From: [Pseudomonas] carboxydohydrogena
Lineage (GTDB): Bacteria; Pseudomonadota; Alphaproteobacteria; Rhizobiales; Xanthobacteraceae
Assembly (NCBI RefSeq): GCF_029030725.1
Contig: NZ_CP113162.1
Location: 3,207,441-3,271,440 of the forward strand
DNA: 64,000 bases
Direction of reading: 5' to 3'
Within the stretch, counting starts at the first letter, position 1; each line of letters opens with the position of its first letter. Shown here piece by piece: positions 26,286 through 35,106 of the stretch. The translations under genes were made by a program, and so were the position numbers. The notes below the pieces were generated by a model. The model had not been told where the DNA came from. It ran no database searches and saw nothing but the letters and a program-made list of their open reading frames with translations.

Positions 26286-29200
26286 TTGCCCGTGTTATCA
26301 GTTGGTCGGCCCGTAACCTGTTGCTGGTTTTGTTTGGTACAGGATTTGCGGCCGCCGCTGGCTTCTACGCACTGCTTCATCTTCCGCTTGATGCGATCCC
26401 AGACCTCTCCGACACGCAGGTGATCGTCTACACCGAGTATCCCGGCCAAGCGCCTCAGGTGATCGAGGATCAGGTCACTTACCCGCTGACGACGGCGATG
26501 CTCACCGTGCCACGCTCGAAAGTCGTGCGTGGGTTCTCATTCTTTGGCGTCTCTTTCGTCTACGTCATTTTCGAGGACGGCACCGACATCTATTGGGCAC
26601 GATCGCGCGTGTTGGAATCTCTCAATAGCGCCGCCGCGCGACTGCCCACCGGGATAACGCCGACGATCGGTCCAGATGCCACCGGCGTTGGTTGGGTCTA
26701 TCAATACGCTGTGATGTCGAAGGAGTTGAATCTTGCGGACACGCGCACCATCCAGGATTGGAATTTGAAATTTGCGCTGGCGAAGGCCCAAGGCGTGGCG
26801 GAAGTGGCCAGCGTCGGCGGGTTTGTCAAGCAATACAACGTCATTCTTGATCCGCAGCGCATGCGTGACCTTGGCATCACCATGCAGAAGATGCGCGACG
26901 CTATCCGTGCCAGCAATGCCGATGTCGGTGGCAGGACGGTGGAGCTCTCAGAATTCGAATACGTCATCCGCGGCAAGGGGTATCTGAAGAATATCAATGA
27001 CCTCGGCAATATTGTGCTTAAGACAAACAATGGCACGCCGGTTTTGCTGCGCGATGTTGCTCGCGTCGAACTCGGACCCGACGAGCGCCGCGGCATTACC
27101 GAGCTCAATGGTGAGGGAGAAGTCACAAGCGGCATCGTGTTGCAACGTTTTGGTGCCAACGCGCTCGACGTCATCGATAACGTCAAGAAGCGGTTCAAGG
27201 AAATTGCCAGCAGTCTGCCAAAATCGGTCGAGATTGTTCCAGTTTATGACCGCTCCAATCTGATCAATGCAGCCATAGCCACCCTCAAGCATACGTTGCT
27301 CGAGGAAAGTGCCATCGTCGCGCTGGTTTGCATCATCTTCCTGCTGCATGTCCGCAGCGCACTGGTCGCGATCCTCATGCTGCCGGTCGGAGTGCTGATG
27401 GCGTTCAGCGCGATGAAGCTGCTCGGGATCGGCTCAAACATAATGAGTCTCGGCGGTATCGCGATTGCGATCGGTGCCATGGTCGATGCGGCCATTGTCA
27501 TGATCGAGAATGCGCATAAGCATCTGGAACGGGCCCAACCTGGGCAGTCGAGAATCGACATACTGATCGCGGCGGCGTCGGAGGTCGGCCCCGCGCTGTT
27601 CTTCAGCTTGCTGATTATCACTGTGTCGTTCATGCCGATCTTCACGCTGGAGGCACAGGAAGGGCGGATGTTCAGTCCGCTGGCCTTCACCAAGACATTT
27701 TCAATGGCTGCTGCAGCTTTGTTGTCGGTGACGCTGGTCCCGGCGCTGATGATCATCTTCGTGCGCGGCAAAATCGTTCCGGAACACAAAAATCCGATCA
27801 ACCGCTTCCTGATCTGGATCTATCGCCCCGTCATCAAAGCGGTGATGCGCGCCAAAGGGTTGGTGATCGTGCTGTCATTGGCGGTTCTGGCAGTGACGAT
27901 CTGGCCCGCGCGGCAGCTCGGCACTGAATTTATGCCAAACCTCAACGAAGGCACACTGCTCTTTATGCCGACGACACTGCCAGGCATTTCCGTCACCAAA
28001 GCGGGTGAGCTACTGCAGATGCAAGACAGGATCATCCGGTCGTTTCCAGAGGTTGCGTCCGTTTACGGCAAAGCTGGCCGCGCTTCGACGGCGACCGATC
28101 CCGCGCCGCCGGAAATGTTCGAGACCATCATCAACCTGAAGCCAAAGGAGGAGTGGCGTCCCGGCGTGACGATCGACAGTCTGATTGCGGAGATGGACAA
28201 GGCACTGCAGTTTCCGGGCGTCTCGAACGCCTGGACCATGCCGATCAAAGCGCGCATCGACATGCTGTCGACCGGCATCCGAACGCCAGTTGGCGTCAAA
28301 GTGATGGGACCCGATCTCGTCGAAATCGACAAGCTCGCAAAGAAAATCGAGCAGGTGTTAAAGGCTGTCCCCGGCACCTCTTCGGCTTATGCGGAACGCG
28401 CGATAGGCGGTTACTATCTCGACATTACGCCCGATCGCGCCGCCTTGGCGCGCTATGGCATCATGGTGCAGGACGTCCAGGATGTGATCGCGACCGCACT
28501 CGGCGGCCAAACTGTGACGACGACAGTGGAAGGTAGAGAGCGCTTCAGTGTGAATATGCGCTATCCGCGGGATATGCGCGACAATCCGCAAGCCATCGCG
28601 AATGATGTCCTCGTGCCGATGCCGGCCGGTGGCGGGGTGCCACTTGGCGAGGTTGCGAAGATCGAGCTGGCGAGGGGGCCGACCTCGATTCGCACCGAAA
28701 ACGGACAGTTGGCTACATACATCTATGTCGATATTCGCGATCGTGATCTCGGCGGTTACGTTGCAGATGCCCAGCAGGCGGTGCAGGCCAGCATCAAGTT
28801 TCCACCGGGCTATTATGTGGTGTGGAGCGGCCAGTACGAATATCTCGAGCGCGCTGCGGCTCGCCTCAAGATCGTCGTGCCCGTGACGCTGATGATTATC
28901 TTCTTGCTTCTGTACCTTAACTTCCGCTCCATCACAGAAACCATGATCGTGATGCTGTCGCTGCCATTCGCACTGGTAGGCGGGCTCTGGCTGATGTGGT
29001 GGCTCGGCTTTAATCTGTCCGTTGCAGTGGTCGTCGGCTTCATCGCTCTTGCTGGTGTCGCCGCCGAAACCGGTGTCGTTATGCTGATCTACCTCAATCA
29101 AGCGCTCCTCGAGATACAAGCGAAGTGCAAGATGGAAGGTCGTGCTCTATCACGGGACGATCTTCATGATGCGATCATGGAGGGCGCAGTTGAGCGTGTC

Positions 29201-29404
29201 CGGCCCAAGATCATGACGGTGGTCGCCATCATGGCAGGGCTTTTGCCGATCATGTGGAGCTCAGGTACAGGATCAGAGATTATGCAGCGGATCGCTGTGC
29301 CGATGATTGGAGGCATGATCTCTTCCACCCTTCTGACCCTCATAGTCATTCCGGCGATCTTTGGATTGATTAAGGGAATTGGTTTGAAGGATGCAGGCGG
29401 CTAA
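26282..29404 (+). CDS. cusA: Heavy-metal RND efflux pump, CusA-like (Cu(I)/Ag(I))
   Basis: A 1040-residue HME-RND transporter with two halves, each one helix plus a large periplasmic loop and a bundle of helices (residues about 12-30, 335-500 and 865-1035). The helix-4 segment AIGAMVDAAIVMIENAHKHLE is the signature of the monovalent-metal (HME4, CusA) subgroup. It exports copper(I) or silver(I) from the periplasm or cytosol by proton antiport. Its start overlaps cusB by four bases. It is full length with no frameshift, and is the last gene of the island before the presumed attachment-site scar. Confidence 0.92.
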   Translation: MIARVISWSARNLLLVLFGTGFAAAAGFYALLHLPLDAIPDLSDTQVIVYTEYPGQAPQVIEDQVTYPLTTAMLTVPRSKVVRGFSFFGVSFVYVIFEDGTDIYWARSRVLESLNSAAARLPTGITPTIGPDATGVGWVYQYAVMSKELNLADTRTIQDWNLKFALAKAQGVAEVASVGGFVKQYNVILDPQRMRDLGITMQKMRDAIRASNADVGGRTVELSEFEYVIRGKGYLKNINDLGNIVLKTNNGTPVLLRDVARVELGPDERRGITELNGEGEVTSGIVLQRFGANALDVIDNVKKRFKEIASSLPKSVEIVPVYDRSNLINAAIATLKHTLLEESAIVALVCIIFLLHVRSALVAILMLPVGVLMAFSAMKLLGIGSNIMSLGGIAIAIGAMVDAAIVMIENAHKHLERAQPGQSRIDILIAAASEVGPALFFSLLIITVSFMPIFTLEAQEGRMFSPLAFTKTFSMAAAALLSVTLVPALMIIFVRGKIVPEHKNPINRFLIWIYRPVIKAVMRAKGLVIVLSLAVLAVTIWPARQLGTEFMPNLNEGTLLFMPTTLPGISVTKAGELLQMQDRIIRSFPEVASVYGKAGRASTATDPAPPEMFETIINLKPKEEWRPGVTIDSLIAEMDKALQFPGVSNAWTMPIKARIDMLSTGIRTPVGVKVMGPDLVEIDKLAKKIEQVLKAVPGTSSAYAERAIGGYYLDITPDRAALARYGIMVQDVQDVIATALGGQTVTTTVEGRERFSVNMRYPRDMRDNPQAIANDVLVPMPAGGGVPLGEVAKIELARGPTSIRTENGQLATYIYVDIRDRDLGGYVADAQQAVQASIKFPPGYYVVWSGQYEYLERAAARLKIVVPVTLMIIFLLLYLNFRSITETMIVMLSLPFALVGGLWLMWWLGFNLSVAVVVGFIALAGVAAETGVVMLIYLNQALLEIQAKCKMEGRALSRDDLHDAIMEGAVERVRPKIMTVVAIMAGLLPIMWSSGTGSEIMQRIAVPMIGGMISSTLLTLIVIPAIFGLIKGIGLKDAGG

Positions 29405-29544
29405 ATGAGCCGTCGCTCGAAGGCTTTAAAATTCACGGAAAGCGGGCGAAAGCGATCGACTTCAGGGCACAATATTGGTACACATGGAGGCGTCGGGATT
29501 TCAATAAATGCCTGATTTTATTGGTTTCTTGGTGAATTCAGGGC

Positions 29545-29563
29545 AATCCCTCCCTCTCCGCCA
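29545..29563 (+). mobile_element. tRNA-Ser 3'-end fragment, probable attR of the arsenic/metal island
   Basis: The 19 bases AATCCCTCCCTCTCCGCCA read like the T-arm edge, acceptor strand and CCA of a bacterial tRNA-Ser gene. The rest of the tRNA is absent just upstream. Islands that integrate into tRNA genes leave such a 3' fragment at the far end; its plus-strand orientation predicts an intact tRNA-Ser gene and integrase left of the window. It lies exactly between metal-resistance genes and ordinary backbone genes. Confidence 0.55.
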
Positions 29564-29654
29564 TACTGCCCTCAGATTCCTTCCTCGAAAGCCGGCAAGG
29601 GCCTCTCTGTCAGCAGAGAACAAGGTCAAGTCACCGGCTTTGCGGGCGTGACCG

Positions 29655-30194
29655 TCATTTCTCCTTGATCAACGCAATCGCATCCCGAAAATTGCGATGC
29701 TCGGCCGTCTGAAGCCATTCGAAGACGACCATCTCCGTCGTGACGATCTCCGCGCCATGACGTTCCATGCGCCGGATCGCGGTTTCCTTGTCTTCCGGGC
29801 TGCGTGAGCCCAGCGCATCGCGCACGACATAAGTCTTCCGGGAAGCGTTCAACAGGCCGAGCACCGTTTGCTGGACGCAGACATGCGCCTCGCACCCGGC
29901 AACGACGACATGCGCATCGGCGGGAATGCGGTCGAGAAAACCGTTTTCCCGGCACGCGTCGAAGAACTGCTTGTGAACCAACGGGCCTTTCTCCACGGGC
30001 AATTCCTTGACGGTCGGACCGAGGCCCTTGGCGTTCTGCTCGGTGAACATGAAGGGGATGCCGGCCAGTCCCGCCATTTCGATCAGCCTGTTCGCATTCC
30101 GGATCGCAACCGCACCTGCATCGATCGCGGGCATCAGGCGCGACTGGAAATCGACGACGAGCAAAAGTGAACGCCTGGGATCAATCGTGAGCAT
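29655..30194 (-). CDS. Isochorismatase-family cysteine hydrolase
   Basis: A 179-residue alpha/beta hydrolase of the isochorismatase superfamily. The catalytic triad is visible: aspartate in LVVDFQSRLMPAI, lysine in LVHKQFFDA and cysteine in VVAGCEAHVCVQQT. The cis-peptide VAGCEAHVC pattern is typical of YcaC/nicotinamidase-like members. I use ATG 30194 because the longer frame reads into the overlapping tetR gene. It lies 4 nt downstream of tetR on the same strand, so both are probably co-transcribed. The substrate cannot be told from sequence. Confidence 0.88.
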   Translation of the reverse strand: MLTIDPRRSLLLVVDFQSRLMPAIDAGAVAIRNANRLIEMAGLAGIPFMFTEQNAKGLGPTVKELPVEKGPLVHKQFFDACRENGFLDRIPADAHVVVAGCEAHVCVQQTVLGLLNASRKTYVVRDALGSRSPEDKETAIRRMERHGAEIVTTEMVVFEWLQTAEHRNFRDAIALIKEK

Positions 30195-30198
30195 CGTT

Positions 30199-30819
30199 CT
30201 AGCCTTCGGAGAGGTGGGTGATCCGGTCCTTGACGTACGCTTCCATCCGGTCCGCGGCGGATGCGCCGAACATGCGAATGCGCCCGGTGTGAAGCAGCAA
30301 AAGCAACCCGGTGGCGTGCGCGAAGCAATCGACCATGAGAAGATTGGCCTTCTGCCGCGAGGCGCCGAGTTCGAGCGCCGCATCGGCGATGGGACGCAGC
30401 GCGGCTTCGAGCGTCGCGTTCAGGGTCTCGTCGCGCGCGCGCCCGAGCCCGGCTGGTTTCATGCCGCCCCGGAACAGGTAGAAGCCAAGATCGAGATCCC
30501 GTGGATTCTCCGTATAGAACCGGAAGAAGCCCATCGCCGCCGCCTTCAGCCTCTGCGCGGCAGTTCGCGTCTGCGCGACCGCCGCGTGAACCGCCGCACC
30601 AAGCGACGCAAGCGAGGCCTTCAGCACCTCCGCATAGATATCTTCCTTGGATTCGAAGTAAAAATAGAGCGCGGCAGGCGTGTAGCCGGCCCTGACCGCG
30701 ATCGCCCTGAGGCTCGCGCCCTCAAGCCCCTCCTCGGCGAAAATCTGCTTCGCCGCATCGAGAATGAGTTCGCGCTTGTGTTCGCTGACCGCCTCGCGCC
30801 GGCTCTGCCGCTTTTGCAC
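30199..30819 (-). CDS. TetR-family transcriptional repressor
   Basis: A 206-residue regulator with a TetR N-terminal domain (REAVSEHKRELILDAAKQIFAEEG, then VRAGYTPAALYFYFESKEDIYAEVLKASL, where Y-x-Y-F-x-S-K-E-D marks helix 3-4) and a helical ligand domain similar to TetR_C_33-type proteins. I start at GTG 30819 (GAGGG upstream), since frames further upstream run into the divergent promoter. It is divergent from the HpaB/AbfD-like gene, and the operator between them makes it the likely repressor of that gene and of itself. Confidence 0.87.
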   Translation of the reverse strand: MQKRQSRREAVSEHKRELILDAAKQIFAEEGLEGASLRAIAVRAGYTPAALYFYFESKEDIYAEVLKASLASLGAAVHAAVAQTRTAAQRLKAAAMGFFRFYTENPRDLDLGFYLFRGGMKPAGLGRARDETLNATLEAALRPIADAALELGASRQKANLLMVDCFAHATGLLLLLHTGRIRMFGASAADRMEAYVKDRITHLSEG

Positions 30820-30842
30820 TACGTGGGTCCCTCGAATCCAGC

Positions 30843-30870
30843 TTGACAGTAATTCTAACAGCGTTAGATT
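30843..30870 (+). promoter_or_regulatory. Promoter with TetR operator for the HpaB/AbfD-like gene
   Basis: TTGACA (30843-30848) and TAGATT (30865-30870) with a 16-bp spacer. The perfect inverted repeat TCTAAC-AGC-GTTAGA (30854-30868) covers the spacer and the -10 box. A related half TTAACACTGTT follows at 30873-30883. Binding of the divergent TetR protein would block RNA polymerase. Confidence 0.7.
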
Positions 30871-30912
30871 TTTTAACACTGTTCAATAACTGAGACAAGT
30901 GGGAGAGGCGCC

Positions 30913-32463
30913 ATGTTGATGTCGGCGGACGGCTACCGGGAATCGCTTCGCGCCTACAAGCCGCGGGTCTTCATCAACGGACAGGCCGTGGAAAGCGTGG
31001 CCGACGAACCGCTGCTCGCGCCCGGCATCGCGGGCGTGGGCGTCACCTACGATTTCGCGCTGCGCGAGGAGCACGCGCCGGTCATGACGGCGCGGCAGGC
31101 GACCTCCGGAAAGATCGTCAACCGGATGCTCCACATCGACGAGACGTCGCAGGACCTGCTGTACAAGCTCGAAGCCGTGCGCCTCGTCTGCAAGACATCC
31201 GGCTGCGCCCAGCGCTATCTCGCGCACGATGCCTTCAACGGCCTGTATCAATCCACGGCTCTGACGGATGCGCGCCACGGCACCGATTACAGCGAGCGCT
31301 TCCTCGCCTACCTTCACGAGGCTCAGGAGAAGGACCTCACGCTTGGCATCGCGATGACCGACGCCAAGGGCGACCGATCGAAACGGCCGGGACAGCAGGT
31401 CAACCCGGACGTCTATGTGCACATCAAGGAACGGCGCAAGGACGGCATCGTCATCCGCGGCACCAAGGCGATCGTCACCGGCGCGCCCTATATGCACGAA
31501 TTTCTCGTGATGCCATGCCGCACGCATGCGCCGGAGGACAAGGATTGCGCGGTGTGCTGCGCCGTTCCTTGCGATGCGCCCGGCGTGACCATCATCGCGC
31601 GTCCCGCGGGCCGCCCCGGCGAAGCTTCCGCCAAATTTTCCGGCAAATACGGCCAGTCGGTCGGCGTCGTGATCTTCGACGACGTCTTCGTGCCGCACGA
31701 GCGCGTCTTCCTTGCGGGCGAGACCGAGGAAGGCGGCTTCCTCACGACGTCCTATGCCACGCACCACCGCCATTCCTGCATCGGCGCCCGCGCGGGGTTC
31801 GGCGATCTCCTGATCGGCGCCGGAGCGCTGATGATCGAGGCCAACGGGCTCGATGTCGAGCGCCATGCCCACATCCGTGAAGCGATGGTCGAACTCATCA
31901 CCATCACGGAAGGCTTCTACGCCTGCGGCGTCGCTTCGTCGGTTTACTGCACGAAGGACCCCGCCGGATCGGTGATGCCGGATGCGGTGTTCTCCAACAT
32001 CGGCAAACTGCTGCTCGCCACCAAGATTTATGACATGCACCGGGTCGCCCATTATGTCTCGGGCGGCCTGATCGTCGCGCTGCCGGGGCCCGATGAAGAC
32101 CACAACCCGGAAACCAAGGCTTCGCTCGCCGCCGTCATGGGCGGCAGGCCCGATATTCCCGCCGAACAGCGGGCCGAGGTCGCGCGCTTCATCGAGGACC
32201 TGACGGTTTCACACGAAGCGGGCTGGTACTCGGTGATCTCGCTGCACGGCGGCGGCTCGCCGGAAGCGATGAAGCGCGAAATCTGGCGCAATTATCCGGT
32301 GATGGAAAAGGTCGAACTGGTGGAGAGCCTGCTCGATCGCGGCGTTCTCGACGAAGGCCGCCGTGTCTCCAGGCAACCCGGCCGCTGCTGCGCCACGGGT
32401 TGTGAGGTGCCCGAGCCGCCTCAGGCCGTTAAGGCGCCAGTTCTCGGGAACGCGGCGGAATAG
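30913..32463 (+). CDS. HpaB / 4-hydroxybutyryl-CoA dehydratase superfamily enzyme
   Basis: A 516-residue flavoprotein of the 4-hydroxyphenylacetate 3-hydroxylase (HpaB) and 4-hydroxybutyryl-CoA dehydratase (AbfD) superfamily, with acyl-CoA-dehydrogenase-like fold. Segments such as GRPGEASAKFSGKYGQSVGVVIFDDVFVPHERVFLAGE are typical. In AbfD a [4Fe-4S] cluster uses C99, C103, H292 and C299; by my alignment these are C98, Y102, H285 and A292 here, so the cluster is probably not bound. No flavin reductase (HpaC) gene is adjacent. GGGAGAGG precedes the ATG. It may be a CoA-ester isomerase or hydroxylase; the reaction is undetermined. The tail (CCATGCEVPEPPQ) is poorly conserved. Confidence 0.78.
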   Translation: MLMSADGYRESLRAYKPRVFINGQAVESVADEPLLAPGIAGVGVTYDFALREEHAPVMTARQATSGKIVNRMLHIDETSQDLLYKLEAVRLVCKTSGCAQRYLAHDAFNGLYQSTALTDARHGTDYSERFLAYLHEAQEKDLTLGIAMTDAKGDRSKRPGQQVNPDVYVHIKERRKDGIVIRGTKAIVTGAPYMHEFLVMPCRTHAPEDKDCAVCCAVPCDAPGVTIIARPAGRPGEASAKFSGKYGQSVGVVIFDDVFVPHERVFLAGETEEGGFLTTSYATHHRHSCIGARAGFGDLLIGAGALMIEANGLDVERHAHIREAMVELITITEGFYACGVASSVYCTKDPAGSVMPDAVFSNIGKLLLATKIYDMHRVAHYVSGGLIVALPGPDEDHNPETKASLAAVMGGRPDIPAEQRAEVARFIEDLTVSHEAGWYSVISLHGGGSPEAMKREIWRNYPVMEKVELVESLLDRGVLDEGRRVSRQPGRCCATGCEVPEPPQAVKAPVLGNAAE

Positions 32464-32511
32464 TGCGTCAGGCGGTCGCGCTTACTCTTCGTTGAAGGCC
32501 ACAGGCCGCTG

Positions 32512-33009
32512 TCATTGTTTCTGGATGGAGACGTTCATTCCACTCAGGTCGAAGTCGAACTGCAACCCGAGCTGCTTGCCCTCCAGGGTCAGAACGACGC
32601 CCTTTGCGTTGCGCATTTGAATAACCCGCACGCCCCGAACCACCGCCACACCCGCGCCGAGCGCCGTGTAGACGCCTTCGATGTCGGTTGGCTGGCGCAT
32701 GTTGCGGGCGGTGCCGACGAAATCCGTCGAGGAGCCGCCGAACGTCAGCCCCGCGCTGATTCCCCCGACATGGAACGGATAGATCTGGTCGCGAAATTCC
32801 AGAATGCCGCTGCCCGTCTGCGCGCCAACGAACCACCCGGCCTTGAAGAACTTGAAGCGAACCGATCCTGTTTCCGCGTAGCTGGGCGACGATATTGCCG
32901 CGAACAAGACGGCCAGCATCGCCACCAACAAGGCGGACCGAGATCCGACCAATTTACCGATTCGGGCGCCGATCCATCCCCCAGCAAACGTGTGGCCGTC
33001 GTTCAGCAT
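32512..33009 (-). CDS. Secreted protein of unknown function
   Basis: A 165-residue protein. A hydrophobic segment (ALLVAMLAVLFAAISSPSYA) ends in a plausible signal-peptidase site before ETGSVRFKFF. The mature part is glycine-rich beta-type sequence (GWFVGAQTGSGILEFRDQIYPFHVGGISAGLTFGGSSTDFVG). The true start may be GTG codon 21 (base 32949) instead of ATG 33009, since a 27-residue pre-region before the hydrophobic core is unusual. I do not recognise a named family. It is convergent with the HpaB/AbfD-like gene and stands alone. Confidence 0.7.
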   Translation of the reverse strand: MLNDGHTFAGGWIGARIGKLVGSRSALLVAMLAVLFAAISSPSYAETGSVRFKFFKAGWFVGAQTGSGILEFRDQIYPFHVGGISAGLTFGGSSTDFVGTARNMRQPTDIEGVYTALGAGVAVVRGVRVIQMRNAKGVVLTLEGKQLGLQFDFDLSGMNVSIQKQ

Positions 33010-33152
33010 CGTGTCCCACCCAAATCGATAAAGCCATAAGCGGCGGCGCTCAGGATAAGCTGAGAGCCCAAGCTTTGGAAAGCCCCTCGCAAAACTATCA
33101 AGGGCCGGGACGAAATGTGGCCGCGATCGCCCTGCCGCGCATACAGATTATA

Positions 33153-34946
33153 TCAAATATGACGAGATGGCCTCGCGGCCTCATCCTGCTGGAGACGGAA
33201 GAAGGCGGCATAGCGCCCGCCCTTACGAAGAAGGTCGCCATGAACGCCGGATTCGACGATCTCGCCATCCTCCACCACTAAAATCTGATCGGCATGCATG
33301 ATCGTGTGAAGGCGGTGCGCAATGACGATTGTCGTGCGATCCCTGCATAAACGCGCGATCGCCTCCTGCACGAACTTTTCCGATTCCGAATCGAGGGCCG
33401 CCGTTGCTTCATCGAGCAGAATGATCGGAGCATCCTTGATCAGGGCTCGGGCGATCGCGACCCGCTGGCGCTGCCCCCCGGACAATTGAGTGCCATGTTC
33501 CCCAACCGGGGTGTCGTAGCCTTGAGGAAAACCAACGATGAAATCGTGCGCAAAGGCGGCACGGGCCGCCGCAACGATCTCTTCCTCGGTCGCATGAAGT
33601 TTGCCGAACGCGATATTCTCACGGATGGAGCCACGGAAGAGATAGACATCCTGCCCGACATAAGCCGTCTGCCGGCGCAGCGAGACACGCGAGCAATCCG
33701 AGATCTGCTGGCCGTCGATCACCACCGCTCCTTCCCCGACCTCGTAAAATCGCAGGAGAAGCGACAGGATCGTTGACTTTCCGCCGCCGGAAGGGCCAAC
33801 CAGCGCCGTCACCTTGCCGGGGGGGCCGATGAAATTCATCGACTTGAGTACGGGCTGCTCGGGACGATAGGCAAACGTCACGTCGCGAAATTCGACCTGC
33901 GCATGCGTGAGTTTCAAGGCCGGCTTGTTGCTGTCATCCGGCTCGGAAGCCGGACTATCGACGATTTCAAGCAGCATACGCGCGCCGATCAGCATGCCGC
34001 TTAGATCGATATTGACCCGCGCCAGACGCTTCGCAGGTTCATAGGCAAGCAGAAACGCCGTGATGAACGATACGAACTGCCCAGGCGCCGCATTGGTCCC
34101 GATGACGCGATAGCCGCCATACATCAACGCACCGGCGATGGCGATACCGCCCAGCATTTCCATCAGGGGGGCGGAGCGATTGGAAACGACAGCCATCTTG
34201 TTGGCATGGGCCTCGACTTCAGCAACGCTCCGATCGACGCGCGCCTGCATCGTGCCTTCGAGCGTGAATGCCTTGACCGTGCGTATCCCCTGCAAGGATT
34301 CCTGCACGGCTTCCATAATCGTCGCGGCGCTGAGGAACTGGCTTGCGGCAAGGCTTTTCACCCTGCGCACGATCTTGCGCACGAACAGAAACATCGGCGG
34401 CGCGACGACCAGACTGAGCAAAGACAATAACGGATCCTGCGATACCATCACGGCAACAAGGCCGACCAGGGTCAGGAAGTCCTTGCCGACGGTGGTCATA
34501 ATCAGCGACAGCACCTGGGTGATCGAGGCCGCGCCTGCGGACAGACGATTCAAATAGTCGGACGAATGCGATTGCGCGTAAAAACCGATGCTTTCCTGCA
34601 TCATTTTCGCAAAGAGCCTGCGCTGGTTGTTGGCGAGGATGGCATTGCTGATCCGCGACAACATGACAGCCTGAAAATAGGTGGCCACGCCTTTGGCGGT
34701 AAAGAGTCCGACGATCATCATCGACACGATCATGATGCCGTTGATGCTGCGATAGACATAGGCCTGATTGATGACTTTGCCGAACAGATATGCAGACCCG
34801 GCGCTGGCGGCGGCCCCGATAGCCATCAGAAAAAACACGATCAGATAACGCCGCCAGTAAAGTGCGCCCTGTTCCGCAACCAGCCTCTTGATAAGCTGAA
34901 ACGAACCGTAGGGATCGTCGGTGATCTTCCGGGAAGGCGAAGGCAT
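33153..34946 (-). CDS. MsbA-like ABC exporter (fused membrane and ATPase domains)
   Basis: A 597-residue half-transporter: six membrane helices (residues about 33-330) then an ATPase domain with Walker A GPSGGGKST, Q-loop AYVGQDVYLFRGSIRENIAFG, signature QLSGGQRQRVAIARAL, Walker B ILLDEATAALDSES and H-loop VIAHRLHTI. The family flips lipid A core, lipid-linked glycans or other amphiphiles across the inner membrane. It stands at the edge of the glycan locus, so it may move a lipid-linked precursor; lipid A is an alternative. It is about the usual MsbA length. Confidence 0.88.
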   Translation of the reverse strand: MPSPSRKITDDPYGSFQLIKRLVAEQGALYWRRYLIVFFLMAIGAAASAGSAYLFGKVINQAYVYRSINGIMIVSMMIVGLFTAKGVATYFQAVMLSRISNAILANNQRRLFAKMMQESIGFYAQSHSSDYLNRLSAGAASITQVLSLIMTTVGKDFLTLVGLVAVMVSQDPLLSLLSLVVAPPMFLFVRKIVRRVKSLAASQFLSAATIMEAVQESLQGIRTVKAFTLEGTMQARVDRSVAEVEAHANKMAVVSNRSAPLMEMLGGIAIAGALMYGGYRVIGTNAAPGQFVSFITAFLLAYEPAKRLARVNIDLSGMLIGARMLLEIVDSPASEPDDSNKPALKLTHAQVEFRDVTFAYRPEQPVLKSMNFIGPPGKVTALVGPSGGGKSTILSLLLRFYEVGEGAVVIDGQQISDCSRVSLRRQTAYVGQDVYLFRGSIRENIAFGKLHATEEEIVAAARAAFAHDFIVGFPQGYDTPVGEHGTQLSGGQRQRVAIARALIKDAPIILLDEATAALDSESEKFVQEAIARLCRDRTTIVIAHRLHTIMHADQILVVEDGEIVESGVHGDLLRKGGRYAAFFRLQQDEAARPSRHI

Positions 34947-35106
34947 ATATTATCCAGGCGGCAAACAGTCCGCGCCTGATTGCCCACTATGAACTCCATT
35001 TTCAAGTCGAAAACCAAACCCTTGAAGCTCAAAGGCCGGTTTCCCCGAAAGCAGGAGCGATCCTAATTCAGGGAGGCCGACCTGTTCCTTTCTATTGCGG
35101 CATCCT

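Noticed and set aside
29588..29641. Nested inverted repeats (AAAGCCGG/CCGGCTTT around TCTCTG/CAGAGA) downstream of the isochorismatase gene
   Set aside because: The outer arms are 38 bases apart and no T-run follows on the minus strand, so a terminator claim is not supported.
30883..32103. Open frame of 406 codons opposite the HpaB/AbfD-like gene
   Set aside because: No recognisable domain, and the real gene on the plus strand has promoter, operator and ribosome-binding site.
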